From contig OZ024742.1 in NCBI GenBank assembly GCA_964016885.1, forward strand, positions 120,353,870 through 120,417,869: a DNA stretch of 64,000 nt, given 5' to 3'. The first letter of the stretch is position 1. Every line of letters starts with the position of its first letter. The notes beneath the pieces were generated by a model. That model worked only from the letters and a program-made list of their open reading frames with translations. It had not been told where the DNA came from and did not search any database. The stretch comes from Eledone cirrhosa (taxonomy: Eukaryota; Mollusca; Cephalopoda; Octopoda; Eledonidae). This document shows, piece after piece, positions 45,400 to 57,423 of the stretch. Position numbers and translations under genes: made by a program.

Positions 45400-45592
45400 A
45401 TGCTCTGTAAAGTGATTAATGATGGGGAGGGTATCTAGCTGTCAAAGCCATGTCAAAATCAGAACTTATTTGAGTGAAATGTTGGCTCCCTGGCCAGTTT
45501 TGAAGGACAGGGTCTCCAATCAAATACTGACTTGGTTTGTGACATGTCCAACATATGCAAACATGGAAAAACAGACATGAAAATATGCTGAT
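45400..45592 (+). repeat. Very old LINE 3' end
   Basis: GGGGAGGGTATCTAGCTGTC, TCAGAACTTATTTGAGTGAA and CATGGAAAAACAGACATGAA parallel the LINE 3' UTR at low identity. The trinucleotide tail is lost. Confidence 0.5.
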
Positions 45593-46530
45593 TGACAACA
45601 AATAACAGTGTAACTTTCAGGAAGCAAGCTATCTCTAAATCATTATGCTCTACATTTAAGGCAACAATTACAGCATGTCTTTTCCTTTGCTGAGTTAGCT
45701 TGATGTTTGTCATCATTTATCTTGAAAAAAGTAATGATAATCAGAACATGTTAGAAAAAAGTTAGATTTCTTAAAAGACGTATCCTTTAAAAACTAATCA
45801 ACCCTATAGAAACTCCTTCATTAGCTCCCAAATATGTTGGGTTCTTAGGCAAGAAATATAACTCTGCTGGCTCCAGTTTGCTTGATTAATAAAAATAGGT
45901 GCCACTACTTTATAGTTAAGTTAGTGATCACATATTTAATGCATGAAAAATACTAAATTTTAACTAAAAATACAAGTATGCAGTGTAGACAAAACATTAG
46001 TTAATGACTAATAATATTTTAATTATTTTGGCATGTATGAGAGACAACCCAGAACATGTTTCAGGCTTAATATAGCCTCATTTAGCCTCATCAGCAAAGC
46101 ACAAACTTCACCATACTAACTGAAGTATAAAAAAACTAGAATTGTTCAGAGGATAACTCAAGAAACATGAAAAAAAATACTTGGTAATGTGGATAGATAA
46201 ATTAATTGGCTATTATTTATATTTACTTATGTCTAAATCAGGTGGTGAACTATAGTAAAATAGCTTTTAATTTTACTTGAAAAATAAGCTGATTCTGGCA
46301 TACATGAAATAGACAATAACATGCAGAGAAAAATGTACATTAAATTGATTTTTATGATGATGAGGAGGAGTAGTAGTAGTATAATGATGATGATAAGGAT
46401 GAGGGTGATGTTCAAATGTTATCACTTTTCTACAATTAAGCTGACTACAATGGATCTGCATACAATTGTTAACCATTTAAAGTCCTAGGATTACTAAGGA
46501 AGGCTGAGAATCATTAGAGCAAGATGTCAA
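45593..46530. other. No gene seen
   Basis: AT-rich; a GAT/GAG/TAG trinucleotide tract at 46354-46410. Confidence 0.45.
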
Positions 46531-46750
46531 GAGAGACCTTGAACCCACCACATACACGTGACATTTGGGAGGGGGGGGGGCTTGGGTTTACTATATATTT
46601 ATCTGGCATGAGAGAGAAACCTAGGACTCAACACATGCCCATGACAGGTGGGAAAGACCTTGGACTCAACACATACATGTGTGATATATGAGAGAGAGCC
46701 CTGAACCCACTACATACACATGTAACATGGAAGAGACTTTAGACACATGC
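46531..46750. repeat. Degenerate tandem repeat, about 55 bp unit
   Basis: The phrase (GA)CTCAACACATAC or GAACCCACCACATACAC followed by GTGACAT/GTGATAT and GAGAGA recurs four times. Confidence 0.6.
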
Positions 46751-49595
46751 AAAAGACACAATATTAACAAACTAATAATACACTGTAGAGTTGTTTTCAG
46801 AGGAATACCAATAACAATGCACTTTGTTAGTTGAGGGTTGATATGGTACCATGAAATTAAGTCTGTGATTGCTGATGCAGAGTAGATGAAGAAGATAATA
46901 AGGTATAGGTGGTCATAGTAATGACATTTAATGGTTTAGAACAGTGGTCACAAGTTCAAACCTTCCAATAATCAATACTCTTACAAAGTATGTGGATATT
47001 AAATGATACTGAAACACTCAACACACAGAGAAACAAATGAAACAGAAAGTAAAATAAATAACCTACAAAAAATGTATATAAAAAAAGGATATATCAAAGG
47101 GAAGCCAACAGATTTTTGTTTCTATTTTTGTTTTTTAATGGAGCTAAGTAGCATATGTTTATATGTTAACCAATTTAACCTGTTCAGTACTATATTTCTA
47201 ATGAAAGACATTGCCTATAATTTTCAAATCATTTCGAAAATATTCACCTGGGATTTGGGGCATAACTTAAAAGGTTCTTACAGAAAATTATGATGGAAGA
47301 TCTTAAAATAAATATAAACATTTTCAAATAAACAGGTTTGTATTGTAGAACCAAGGGCCATTTCGGGTGGCTTTATATCAAAAAGGTTAAGAGTGGTGGA
47401 GATGAATTTGGCAACAGAATTGTGACCAAGATGCTTTATTCTTTCAAGCTTTACCGTTTTAGACTTCAAATTATACCAGAGTCCATTTAGGTGGACAGCT
47501 TTCTGGAGGACATAGCAGTGGGATAAAATGAGTATCTTCTAGAGAAAGTAGTGCTACTTTATCAACCTTACAAAAGGATTTCTGAATGAGACATAATTTC
47601 AACATAACAATGTAAGATATTTTGATTTTTTTATATATATATTCACAAGGTGGGGTGAAAAATGAGATTATGTGATCATCGTGCCATACTGAAGGATATT
47701 AAACATGAAAAAGAAGTGAAGCTGTAACCTGGAAACAAAATAGGCTCTAGACAAGTCAAGTCAGCAGCTCAATCATTTCACAATGGCAAAAAAATATATA
47801 TAAAATTAATAAAACAATCAAATCACTAGACAGCATAAAAGAAATATACTAAAATATCAATAAACGTGGTATGTAAATTCTATTCAGTATAGATTAAAAG
47901 TTTAAAATAGAATGATTTAAATGATCAATAAAATAAGTTCATTTATGAACTCAGCTTATTGATTATTTAAATCATAAAATTCAGTAAAAAAAAAAGGTGG
48001 CTGAAAGAGAAAGTTTCTAAGTAGTTATATATAAATGTTCGTTCTTCTTTATAAATTATTGGTAATAGGTTTCTAAAGTGATGGATATACTCATATACCA
48101 GATTCCAAAGTATTAAGAAACCCATTTTCCAAAGTAGCTGCCTGAATATAGAAATCAGTAATTATGAAGACAGCACACAAGACTACTAAACAAGATAAAT
48201 TGGAATATAACCGAATTTACAAGAATGTTCTAAATTAAAGGAAAGCATCTCTGAGTTTCAACAGATCCAAAGATAACCTACTTTGAATATTATTAAAGCA
48301 GTTATGGAAAGAGAGAGAAAACAAGAAAAGAAATGAAAGGGTGGTAAAGAAAGGAATAGAGTATGGGTGTGTTTCTTTTTTACAGATACAATTCCAAAGA
48401 AATCTTAAAAGAGTTGATAAGTTACCAAGCATTCTCTGAAAATGATAAATGCCTTTTACATAAGGTAATAAAAAATTTAAACTTAAACAAATAATAAAAA
48501 ATATAGATACATTTTTACCCCCAAGAAAGAAACAATGTTTTAAAATCTATATTTAAGAGAGAAAAAAGAATAGCAGTGAATAAATAAAACCTAACTGGTG
48601 TAGTCTATCTTGAAGTTATCATTCTGTTTCAGTATACAGTATAGATCAATAATAAAGTGGTCATGAGCAATTGAAAACACTTGCTGCAACTTCTGTCTAT
48701 ATTACGTTACTGAGTAATGAAAGCTACTTCTATTGTTAAAGCCTAACAGAGAATATTACTCAGAGACACTGCCTGAAGTTATAAAAATCTTATGTCTAAG
48801 AATCATTCAAAAGAGGTAAATTCTACAAAAAGAAAAATTCAATATGAAGAGAAAGAATGAGTGACTATTTCAGTTACAAAACTTATTCTTTATTGCTAGT
48901 TGTAAAATGAATAGAAATCCATTAGCTTACTTTTATTGTGATATGAATTCATACTAATGTGACTAGTGTAAAAATACAAACAAAAAAACTTCATCTTGTT
49001 TCAAACACAAAGTTATTAACATTTCAGTTACAAAACTCTTTTCTGTTTTTTTTTTGTTTTTTTACTTCACAAACTGAGGAAGAGAAACATTCTTATATCC
49101 TTCTTAGTAAAATAGTAGGAATTAAAAGAGTTAACATTTGCTTTGGCTCTTCTATGGCTCTTCCATAAAAAGATGAAATTACTACAAAATAGCTGAATGA
49201 AAATACTTTAAAAAAGAATTCTTTACTGTTTATTAGCTTAAGAAAAATACTGATTGAATGGATGGATTTGGTACCAGCACAATATTGGACAAGCTTTTGT
49301 ACTCCATACAATGTTTAATGCTGCGGTGTCATCAATTCTAGTTAGTACTTCAATTACCCATTGCTGGGGAAATATGTGCTAGCCTATTTGACAATCTATC
49401 AAAATTATGGCCAGGCTAGTATTTTAGGACATTAGCTCTCAATACTGAACATGCAGTTTTAACCTCTTCAAACTAATGCTGTTGAAATAAATCTAATGCC
49501 TTAGAAGCAATTGTTTATGCAGAAATCAATAGGAAAATATAGAAAAAGGCTTCAACAACACAGGTTGAGAGAGGTGGGGTTGGGGCACTACCAGC
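46751..49595. other. AT-rich stretch, no gene
   Basis: 2.8 kb without recognised repeat or domain; the longest frame (47003-47293, 96 codons) has no family resemblance. Confidence 0.5.
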
Positions 49596-49599
49596 TTAA

Positions 49600-49804
49600 C
49601 CCTGTGGCATTTAAACCGGCTGTATCCGGCCAGAATTATCTCTTCTCTTTTTATCCAAACCAGCTGTAGCTGGCCATTAATACTGATGTTAAGGTATTGC
49701 TCTCAAAATAAATAATATCAAAATCTCATAGATTCGATATTATGTGAAATAATTATGTGAGGTAAAGCCTTTACCACAAAAATTCAATAGTATATATCGA
49801 GTAA
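49600..49804. mobile_element. piggyBac-type MITE, right end lost
   Basis: TTAA at 49596-49599, then CCCTGTGGCATTTAAACCGG and the same interior as the other copies. The right end stops where a LINE (CAT)n tail begins at 49805, so the LINE insertion or a deletion removed about 15 bp. Confidence 0.75.
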
Positions 49805-49978
49805 TCATCATCATCATCATCATCATCATTTAACGTCCCTGTTCCACGCTTGCATGGGTTTGGATGGGGGTTTTCCCACTTGAGGCAAGAGTGGTTGTCT
49901 TGCTCGCATAGGACTGTCTGGCGGGTTTTCTACAGCTGGATGCCCTTCCTAACACCAACCACATTTACAGTGTAAATG
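49805..49978 (-). repeat. 5'-truncated LINE 3' end
   Basis: (CAT)n, TTTAACGTCCCTGTTCCACG, CTTGCATGGGTTTGGATGGG, GCTGGATGCCCTTCCTAACA. Closest to the 26364/55324 subfamily (ACTTGAGGCAAGAGTGG). Confidence 0.8.
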
Positions 49979-50371
49979 GTAATGGGTTATTTAGCAGACC
50001 TCAACTTCAGGTAGCCCAGCAGTTTGAAAATTAATTCATTATGGACTACAGTTTTTATATGAGAACTCGTTAACATTTTGAGAATGTCTTCTTTTTTTTT
50101 ATCTCCCTCTATCCCCTCCCCCCACCTAGTGCTTCAGGTTTTACATATGTAAAATGATACAAGTCCATAACTAACACTAATTGTTTAAAACTGAAGTAAA
50201 CATTTGTCAGCCAAAATTAAAGAACAATATTGTAATTCTCGTGTTGCAATGAAAATCCTTGGCTTTCCTATAAAACCACACATTCCGTCTATTAAACTAT
50301 TACTTACAAATCTTACAGCTTTCAATAGCTCATCAATTCATTGAACTCAGGCAAATTATATTTACATAGGT
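49979..50371. other. No gene seen
   Basis: AT-rich with a C-rich patch near 50115. Confidence 0.4.
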
Positions 50372-50524
50372 GCAAGCATGGCTGTGTTTACTTCGCAATT
50401 GTGTTTACTTTCAGGATCAGTTCCACTGTCTGGCACCTTAGGCAACTGTCTTCTACCACAGTCTTGGATTGACCAAGGCCTTGCGAGTGAAACTTGGTAA
50501 ACAGAAATTGCAGTAGCCTTTGAT
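50372..50524 (+). repeat. tRNA-related SINE, family C
   Basis: GCAAGCATGGCTGTGTTTAC head, box-B-like GGATCAGTTCCACTG, then CTGGCACCTTAGGCAACTGT and CCTTGCGAGTGAAACTTGGT near the end. A TA microsatellite follows. Confidence 0.7.
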
Positions 50525-50560
<36 letters not shown>

Positions 50561-50929
50561 CAGTATTTTTAAGCGTTGGTCAATCAATGATAAACGTTGA
50601 TTGCCAAATAAATTAACTATGGAGATATAAAAGATACAGAAGCGAAAACCAACCAAACAGTGTGTTCTGTTATTATTTCTGGCAATATTATTACAACAAT
50701 ATGACCCTCTCCAAGTATAACAAAAATAGAGAGAGAGAGAGAGGGGGGGTAGAGGGGGGAGAGGGGGGAGAGAGAGAGCACTGGAAGGTAATATTCGCAG
50801 TGGTAGAGCACTCAGTCCATGGGACGAGTTTGGTAGATGTAACACAACAGTTAGTTCACCATACCGAGAACAATTGTTTCACCTTAGCTAGCTAAGGTGT
50901 TAATACTTATATATATATATATATTTCCG
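50525..50929. other. TA tracts and a GA/G-rich block, no gene
   Basis: (TA)n at 50528-50556, GAGAGAGAGGGGGGG at 50729-50782, (TA)n at 50910-50923. ORFs across the G-rich block are low complexity. Confidence 0.6.
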
Positions 50930-51032
50930 TGTATGCAAATCAAGGTCCTCTGACTGATCTCTCACAAAGACACTGTCCGTCCTACCCATGCACCCATGTT
51001 AGGGTAGAAAATGGAAATTAAATGATAATGAT
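50930..51032 (+). repeat. Old LINE 3' tail
   Basis: CTACCCATGCACCCATGTTA, GGGTAGAAAATGG and AATTAAATGATAATGAT correspond to the LINE terminal block. Confidence 0.5.
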
Positions 51033-51621
51033 ATTTGTTCCTTTGTTTGTGTTTATGCCATGCAACAACAAAAAGGTATTGATAAAATAAATACTGAGTG
51101 ACAAAATCCCTCCAAGGCGGCACCACAGCATGGCTGCAGTTTAATGACTGAAACAAGTAAAAGAATAGCAATAACAATATCAATCGACTACAGCAATATC
51201 ACAGATGGCGTTAGTTGTATCAGATATAAGATGTCACTTAATACAGAATAGCTGTTCTTTTATTGCCCCCAAAACCTTACAAACAATTACGTGTATTTGA
51301 AACCAATCATGTCGACTTTTCCAAATGGTTGTGGTTTGAGGTTAGCATCATAATTTAGAGAGAAAAAAAATGAATAATGAAACAAAAATGAAAAAAAAAG
51401 GTCTAAAGAATGAATTAAAATGAAATTAATAACTTACCTGGAAGCAAATTTCATTAACCAATAAAATCTGAAAAGATTAAAATATACATATATATATTTT
51501 TATATAAAATATAATACAACATACATATATATATATATATACATATACATATACAAGTGGAAGCTTAGTAAAATCGAAGCTTTGGCTGTGGGCAAGCAAA
51601 GTATGATACATTGATACATAT
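51033..51621. other. No gene seen
   Basis: AT-rich with TA/ACATA tracts at 51486-51555. Confidence 0.4.
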
Positions 51622-51845
51622 CATCATAAACCTATTACATCTGCTTTTCATGTTGGCATGAGTTGGATGGGTTGTCACTGTGCAAGAGGAGATAGGTCAA
51701 GGTGGGGAAAACTGTGTTTCATTTGGGGTTTGATTTCTACAGCTGGATGCCTTTCTTAATGCCAACTATTTTACAGAGTGTACTGGATGTATTTTGTTGT
51801 GGCACAATCAGAACCACTTTGAAGAGTGTATCGGTTGCACACCAA
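51622..51845 (-). repeat. Old LINE 3' end
   Basis: ATCATCATAAACCTATTACA, GTTGGCATGAGTTGGATGGG, TTTCTACAGCTGGATGCCTT and two decayed 40-bp units. Confidence 0.65.
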
Positions 51846-52601
51846 CATTCTATGGCTTTTGTACCAGAATTTTTATTTTAAAACATGACCGATAAATTTA
51901 TACTTTGTAAGTCACATGTTAAGAAAGCCATAGAATTATGAAACACATGTACATAATATATTTGCACGCACACACACACACACACACACACATTCACATA
52001 GGTAGGTAGATAGATAGATAGATAGATACTACATAGGCACACATACGTGTTGGTTGCATCAAATTACAATCCATTAATTTCTTGCTTTGAGGAAGTAGTT
52101 TACATCATACAGATAAGATAGTCAGCCATTACACCCAGCCCTTCCATCGTAATTTCATTATCAGATAAACAATTAACTGCCTGTTATCGACATTTTAAAA
52201 CTATTAGTGATTTTTTTTTTTCTTTTTCTTAACAAATTCCTCTATCAATATGAATTACAGTTGAATTTGATTCTTCTTGGGGGCTCTTAGCTTACAAAGG
52301 ATTAATTACATTAAAAGGATCCTGCTAAATTACAGAAGTAATGGATTTTCAAAAACTATACATGCTTCACAAGAGAAAATTCAGAAGATATGTAGGTTGC
52401 TAATTATAAACAGATTACTTAAGTGATAGCGAAATCATATAAATACTCTGACCACTGTGTCTAACCCTTAGATCTTAGAAGAACCAATCTTACACAGATG
52501 GTTATAACTAGAAAGATAACTCAGCCGTTTCAGTCTTTCTTTGGTTATTATCATTGTATTCATTGTCCAGCCAGAACACTACAAAAATGGTAAAAATTAT
52601 A

Positions 52602-52606
<5 letters not shown>
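51846..52606. other. Microsatellites, no gene
   Basis: (CA)n at 51968-51991 and (TAGA)n at 52006-52028; the rest is AT-rich and featureless. Confidence 0.6.

Positions 52607-52651
<45 letters not shown>
52607..52651. repeat. TA microsatellite
   Basis: About 22 TA units directly to the left of the 78-bp hairpin element. Confidence 0.95.
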
Positions 52652-52654
<3 letters not shown>

Positions 52655-52729
52655 CAAGATGTATGGTAGGTCGTACGTGAATCGCGATGATCACGCCTGA
52701 CCTACCAAATATGCGACGGTAGCTAGTTA
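52652..52729 (-). repeat. 78-bp hairpin element, copy 1
   Basis: The 78-bp sequence begins AAGCAAGATGTATGGTAGGT on plus, and recurs inverted at 57547-57624 with one base difference. Inside, TGGTAGGTC pairs with GACCTACCA across a loop holding CGCGATGATCACG. TA repeats flank it. No match to a named family is known to me. The strand is arbitrary. Confidence 0.7.
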
Positions 52730-52733
52730 TATG

Positions 52734-52765
<32 letters not shown>

Positions 52766-52780
52766 TACATGTAAAAGGTA

Positions 52781-52904
52781 AACAGAAATAACAACACAAT
52801 CGGTACAGTATATGGAAGGAATATATTAGGTTAACGCTTGAAATAGCAGGAAGAATGTCAGACACTAGTCTAACATAGATTGAGGGGGTGGGCGGGGTGG
52901 AATT

Positions 52905-52905
<1 letters not shown>
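52781..52905 (-). repeat. Dispersed repeat (pair with 14998-15185)
   Basis: GTAAACAGAAATAACAACAC, GGAAGGAATATATTAGGTTA, GAAATAGCAGGAAGAATG, then GACACTAGTC. The hammerhead-like segment is more decayed than in the first copy. Confidence 0.55.

Positions 52906-52907
<2 letters not shown>

Positions 52908-52950
<43 letters not shown>
52908..52950. repeat. TA microsatellite
   Basis: About 20 TA units. Confidence 0.95.
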
Positions 52951-52955
<5 letters not shown>

Positions 52956-53422
52956 TTCAGAAATTTAGAAATGTTAACACACTTATAGAATTTACAAAAC
53001 TAATAAATATAAATAACCAGCAATTTTTAAAAAAACCTAAAATCTTGATTCCTCACCCTAAAATAGCATAAATTAAATATTTTCAAACTTAACCGTTTAA
53101 CTTTCGGAAAAAATTTCCTTCTGCATATATTATCTTTCCCTCTCTATAAATCCTATTCCAGTGGCTCTCATTGACTGTTATAATTCATGAGATGTTTTCC
53201 TAGATAAACATAATTTGTAGTATCATACATTTTAAAATCTCTATAACTGTTACATTAAGCAACGTTTTTCTTACTCACACATTCTCTATTGAATTTATTA
53301 CGTTTTTGCATTTTCTCATTATTAGGGTATAAATGTTAAATTTTCTCTTAGGTTAATCACTACCTTGATTAAATCTTAACCATTTAACATCTCAGGGTAT
53401 GTCATGTATCATTATATTTTGT
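52951..53422. other. No gene seen
   Basis: AT-rich. It may be the interior of the element whose end carries the hammerhead-like core at 53423. Confidence 0.35.
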
Positions 53423-53453
53423 CTGATGAGGACGTACTGTTGTACATCCGAAA
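53423..53453 (+). ncRNA. Hammerhead-ribozyme-like core
   Basis: CTGATGA (53423-53429), an 8-bp stem II with one C-A mismatch closed by a TGTT loop (53430-53449), and GAAA (53450-53453) form the conserved hammerhead core in correct order. A GTC at 53401-53403 could be the cleavage triplet. The flanking stems I and III rely heavily on G-T pairs, so activity is doubtful. Such motifs are known at the ends of Penelope-like retroelements. Confidence 0.45.
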
Positions 53454-53610
53454 TATGTATAAGAAAATGTAATTGATCAAAAGAACATCTATTTTATTAA
53501 TATTTGTATTTTAATATTAATAACTCTGGAAAATTATTTACTGTAGAGTGCTTCCGATCTACTGTAAAACTCATTCTTTGATATACTCATTGAATCTTGT
53601 TTAACTCTTT

Positions 53611-53611
53611 A

Positions 53612-53650
<39 letters not shown>
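53611..53650. repeat. TA microsatellite
   Basis: TA repeat with one GTATA interruption, just before the third LINE copy. Confidence 0.9.
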
Positions 53651-53676
53651 GAGCGTTTGGAGTGCTAAGTTCAGAA

Positions 53677-54940
53677 AGACTTTGTTGACCTAGAGAAGGC
53701 CTTTGATAGGGTACCCCGATCTGTCATCTGGTGGTCCCTAACAAAACTAGGTGTTGAGGAATGGCTTGTGAGGACAGTGCAAACTTTGTACAGAGGTACT
53801 GTCAGTAAAGTCAGGGTAGGAATGGAGTTTAGTGAGGAATTCCAGATACAAGTAGGAGTACATCAAGGTTCGGTCTTCAGCCCGCTCTTATTCATTATAG
53901 TCCTCCAAGCCATAACAGAGGAGTTTAAGACTGGCTGTCCATGGGAACTTCTCTATGCTGACGATCTGGTTCTTATAGCAGAATCAGTAGAGGAGCTAAA
54001 GAATAAATTCTGACTATGGAAACAGCAGTTGGAAGCAAGAGGACTGAGAGTGAACCTAACTAAGACAAAAGTGTTGATGAGTAGAAAAGAGAACAAAACT
54101 CTGATTCCGTCAGGGAAATGGCCATGTTCGATATGCAGAAAAGGAACTGGCATAAATTCTATAAAATGCACACAATGCAGATCCTGGGTATACAAGAGAT
54201 GTAGTGGGATAGCAGGCAAACTAACAGGTAGGGAGAAATATGTATGCAGTAGACGTACAGGGAAATTAGACAGTAGAAGTCGCATTGATAGACACATTTT
54301 TCAAATGCAGGCGGGTGCTATAGAAGTGGTGGATAGGCTTCCGGTACCTAGCAGATCAGATTAGCATGGGAGAGGGGTGTTCCGAGGCCATAGTATCTAG
54401 AATAAGGACGGGTTGGAAGAAGTTTAGGGAGCTGCTTCCTCTGCTGACGAAGAAGGGTTAGGGTTAGGTTATAACGTACGAAAGGCCGGTTATATGATGC
54501 CTGTGTGAGGAGAGCGATGTTGCATGGTAGTGAGACATGGGCAGCAACTGCAGAGAAATGAGACAAGCATGCTCCGTTGGATGTGCAGTGTCAATGTGTG
54601 TAAACGACCCAGCATGAATGTGTTGAGAGAGAAACTGTGTCTGAGAGGGATAGAATGTAGTGTACGGGAGAGGAGACTGAGGTGGTATGGACATGTGATG
54701 CGCATGGAGGATGACCGATGGGTAAAGAAGTGCCAGGAAATGCCAGTTGAAGGAAGACGTGGTAGAGGTAGACCACAAAAAACATGGGCGGAGGTGGTGA
54801 GAACAGACCTCAGATCGCTGAAGCTCACGGTGGAGATGACAAAGGATCATGACAACTGGAGAGATGCTGTGCTGAATAAGACCCATCCCACCCTTGAAAG
54901 CAGGGAAGAGCGAACGTAAAATGATGATGATGATGATGAT
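53677..54940 (+). pseudogene. 5'-truncated RTE-like LINE reaching its 3' end
   Basis: Starts inside motif A (FVDLEKAFDRV) and continues through VHQGSVFSPLLF, LLYADDLVL (YADD intact) and NLTKTKVLMSR. A zinc-finger-like CSICRKG...KCTQC...WVYKRCSG follows, with Tyr where another copy has His. The C-terminal RRLRWYGHVMRMEDD...GRGRPQKTW ends REERT at a TAA (54917-54919). The stop is followed at once by (ATGATG)n, with no long 3' UTR. Lesions include a TGA at 54011-54013 and frame changes near 54360-54540. The protein differs enough from the 513-3842 copy to be another subfamily. Confidence 0.85.
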
Positions 54941-55312
54941 ATACATATATATATATATATATACATACATATATATACACATACATATATATATACATAC
55001 ATACATATATATATACATACATACATATATATATACATACATACATATATACATACATACATACATATATATATACATACATATATATATACATACATAC
55101 ATATATATATACATACATATATATATACATACATACATATATACATACATATATACATACATATATATATACATACATATATATATACATACATATATAT
55201 ATACATACATATATATATACATACATATATATATACATACATATATATATACATACATACATATATATATGCATACATATATACATACATACATATATAT
55301 ATACATATACCT
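54941..55312. repeat. TATACATACA microsatellite
   Basis: About 370 bp of TATATATACATACATA units. A 309-codon minus frame and several others across it consist of Tyr-Ile-Cys-Met repeats and are not genes. Confidence 0.95.
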
Positions 55313-55323
55313 AAATACATAGT

Positions 55324-55711
55324 AAAACCTACTACAGTCAGTAGGCATCTCTAACAAAATACACCCCCGTCCCACCACCCCCACCCCATCCACACCGCCC
55401 CCTTCTATGTAAAGTTATGTTGGTGCCACACCATCCAGGCCGAAACAAATGAGATCGTGTAGGTGTCACGACAAAAAAACACACAGTCCACGCTGTAATG
55501 TGGCCGTGTAGGCAATGTGGCCGTGTAGGCAACACGGTAAAAACCTCCCAGACCCACACTCTAAATGTGGTTGGTGTTAGGAAGGGCATCCAACTGTAGA
55601 AAACCTGCCAGACAGTCCTATGCGAGCAAGACAATCACTCTTGCCTCAAGTGGGAAAACCCCCGTCCAAACCCATGCAAGCGTGGAACACGGACGTTAAA
55701 CGTTGATGATG
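55324..55711 (+). repeat. LINE-tailed dispersed repeat, subfamily with AAACCTAC start
   Basis: Begins AAAACCTACTACAGTCAGTA, has ACACCCCCGTCCCACC, 40-bp-like units with a short internal duplication (GTGGCCGTGTAGGCAA twice), GGAAGGGCATCCAACTGTAG and CATGCAAGCGTGGAACACGG before (GAT)n. Same start as 26364. Confidence 0.75.
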
Positions 55712-55720
55712 ATGATATAT

Positions 55721-55721
<1 letters not shown>

Positions 55722-55760
<39 letters not shown>
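55722..55760. repeat. TA microsatellite
   Basis: ACATACA then (TA)n. Confidence 0.9.
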
Positions 55761-55764
<4 letters not shown>

Positions 55765-55925
55765 TCATTTTCATCATTTTATGTCCGCTTTTCCCTGCTT
55801 CCAAGGGTGGGACGGGAACTGATTCTGGCTTGATGCCCTTCCTAACACCAACCTCATTTACAGTGAGTGCAGGGTGCTTTCTTGCCGTGGCAGCTCCACG
55901 ACCACTTTGCAGTGGAATGATAAAC
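55761..55925 (-). repeat. LINE-tailed repeat, likely composite SINE without head
   Basis: CATCATTTTATGTCCGCTTT, GATGCCCTTCCTAACACCAA, CACTTTGCAGTGGAATGATA. The last phrase is shared with the composite SINE at 13552-13850 but not with the LINE UTR itself, so this may be that SINE lacking its tRNA head. Confidence 0.6.
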
Positions 55926-56679
55926 GTTTGATAAACGTCCCGTCATCCCTAGCCCATAAATATAATACATGTATACATCAATTAATCTCTAATTTATTGT
56001 CTTTTCTTTTATTGGACCCTCTACACGTATTTATCTACATCTCAAATCTAGTTTCTCATGTTAGCACCAACGAATCTTTATAAGAACACTTACTCAAAAA
56101 TTACTAATATCTACTTGCACTCTCTCACTCATTTATTTCTTTATATTTTCCATTTCCTCATTTTCTTATTATTTTTTAATGTACCCTATCTTATATTTTA
56201 CTTTTTACTTTTTACATCTGTAACCTCTCTATCTACCATACGTTTTATTATTGATGTTATTGTTTTAATTATATGCTATTTTATTATTGAGGTTACTGTT
56301 TTGGTTTTATGCTGTTTGTCTATAAGTCTTGCCTCGAGTGAATTATTTTCATATCTACATACTCTGATGTGTTGACCAGTGGTAAACAATGTATTGGAGA
56401 TCAATTGATGCAACCTCAAGTGATTAGCGAACTCTAGACACACCTGATCAACGAAACAATTGTCAGTACTTTAAATAAAGCCCTTATTGTACAGCCAACC
56501 ATGTTACTTTTCTTTCTTTAACTATTATTACTCCAAGTATAACCTGCATAGAAATACCGCGAATTCGCTGCATAACTATGGAAGCATCTTGTAGAGTCAA
56601 ACAAAGCCGTACGTTAAAACTATCCACGACGGGGACTCACAACCTCTAACTGGATTACCTATAATGATTACTTGTTATC

Positions 56680-56682
<3 letters not shown>
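55926..56682. other. No gene seen
   Basis: AT-rich; a 105-codon plus frame (56058-56375) is hydrophobic and AT-driven, not recognised. Confidence 0.45.

Positions 56683-56715
<33 letters not shown>
56683..56715. repeat. TA microsatellite
   Basis: (TA)n adjoining the large palindrome. Confidence 0.9.
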
Positions 56716-56723
<8 letters not shown>

Positions 56724-56764
56724 GAAAAAGAACAAAGGAACTATTATGACATTATAAGTTTATT

Positions 56765-56809
56765 GCCGACAGCCGTTTCGTCCGACCATATGGTGGGACT
56801 TTTCAAGGC
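56765..56809 (-). other. Hammerhead-like motif, left arm of palindrome
   Basis: Mirror copy of the motif at 57424-57464. Confidence 0.4.
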
Positions 56810-57423
56810 ATATAACAGGTGATTGTAAGTTCATTATTTACATCAACGTTTCACTCAAGATTAGCAGTTTGAAATTGTGGTATACATCAACAGCTCCGCT
56901 TGTATATTTGGGGTCTATATTCTAAGGGGGCTCTTTTATATTAGTTGTAGGAGTTGTAAAAGGGATGGGTTATAGGGAGTTAGGAGAATTTGAAAAGGGC
57001 CAAAGAGTTAGGGATTGAAGGTTAAAAATTAGAGAATTTATAAGTTACGCATTAAAAGTAAAAGACTTGGGATCTCGTAGAAGCACCTTAAAAAATCCCT
57101 CAATAAGTGCATAAGCTTTATGCACTTATTGAGGGATTTTTTAAGGTGCTTCTACGAGATCCCAAGTCTTTTACTTTTAATGCGTAACTTATAAATTCTC
57201 TAATTTTTAACCTTCAATCCCTAACTCTTTGGCCCTTTTCAAATTCTCCTAACTCCCTATAACCCATCCCTTTTACAACTCCTACAACTAATATAAAAGA
57301 GCCCCCTTAGAATATAGACCCCAAATATACAAGCGGAGCTGTTGATGTATACCACAATTTCAAACTGCTAATCTTGAGTGAAACGTTGATGTAAATAATG
57401 AACTTACAATCACCTGTTATATG

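Noticed and set aside
54464..55393. 309-codon minus-strand open frame, the longest in the window
   Set aside because: Most of it is a Tyr-Ile-Cys-Met periodic translation of the TATACATACA microsatellite, and the rest is antisense to the LINE.
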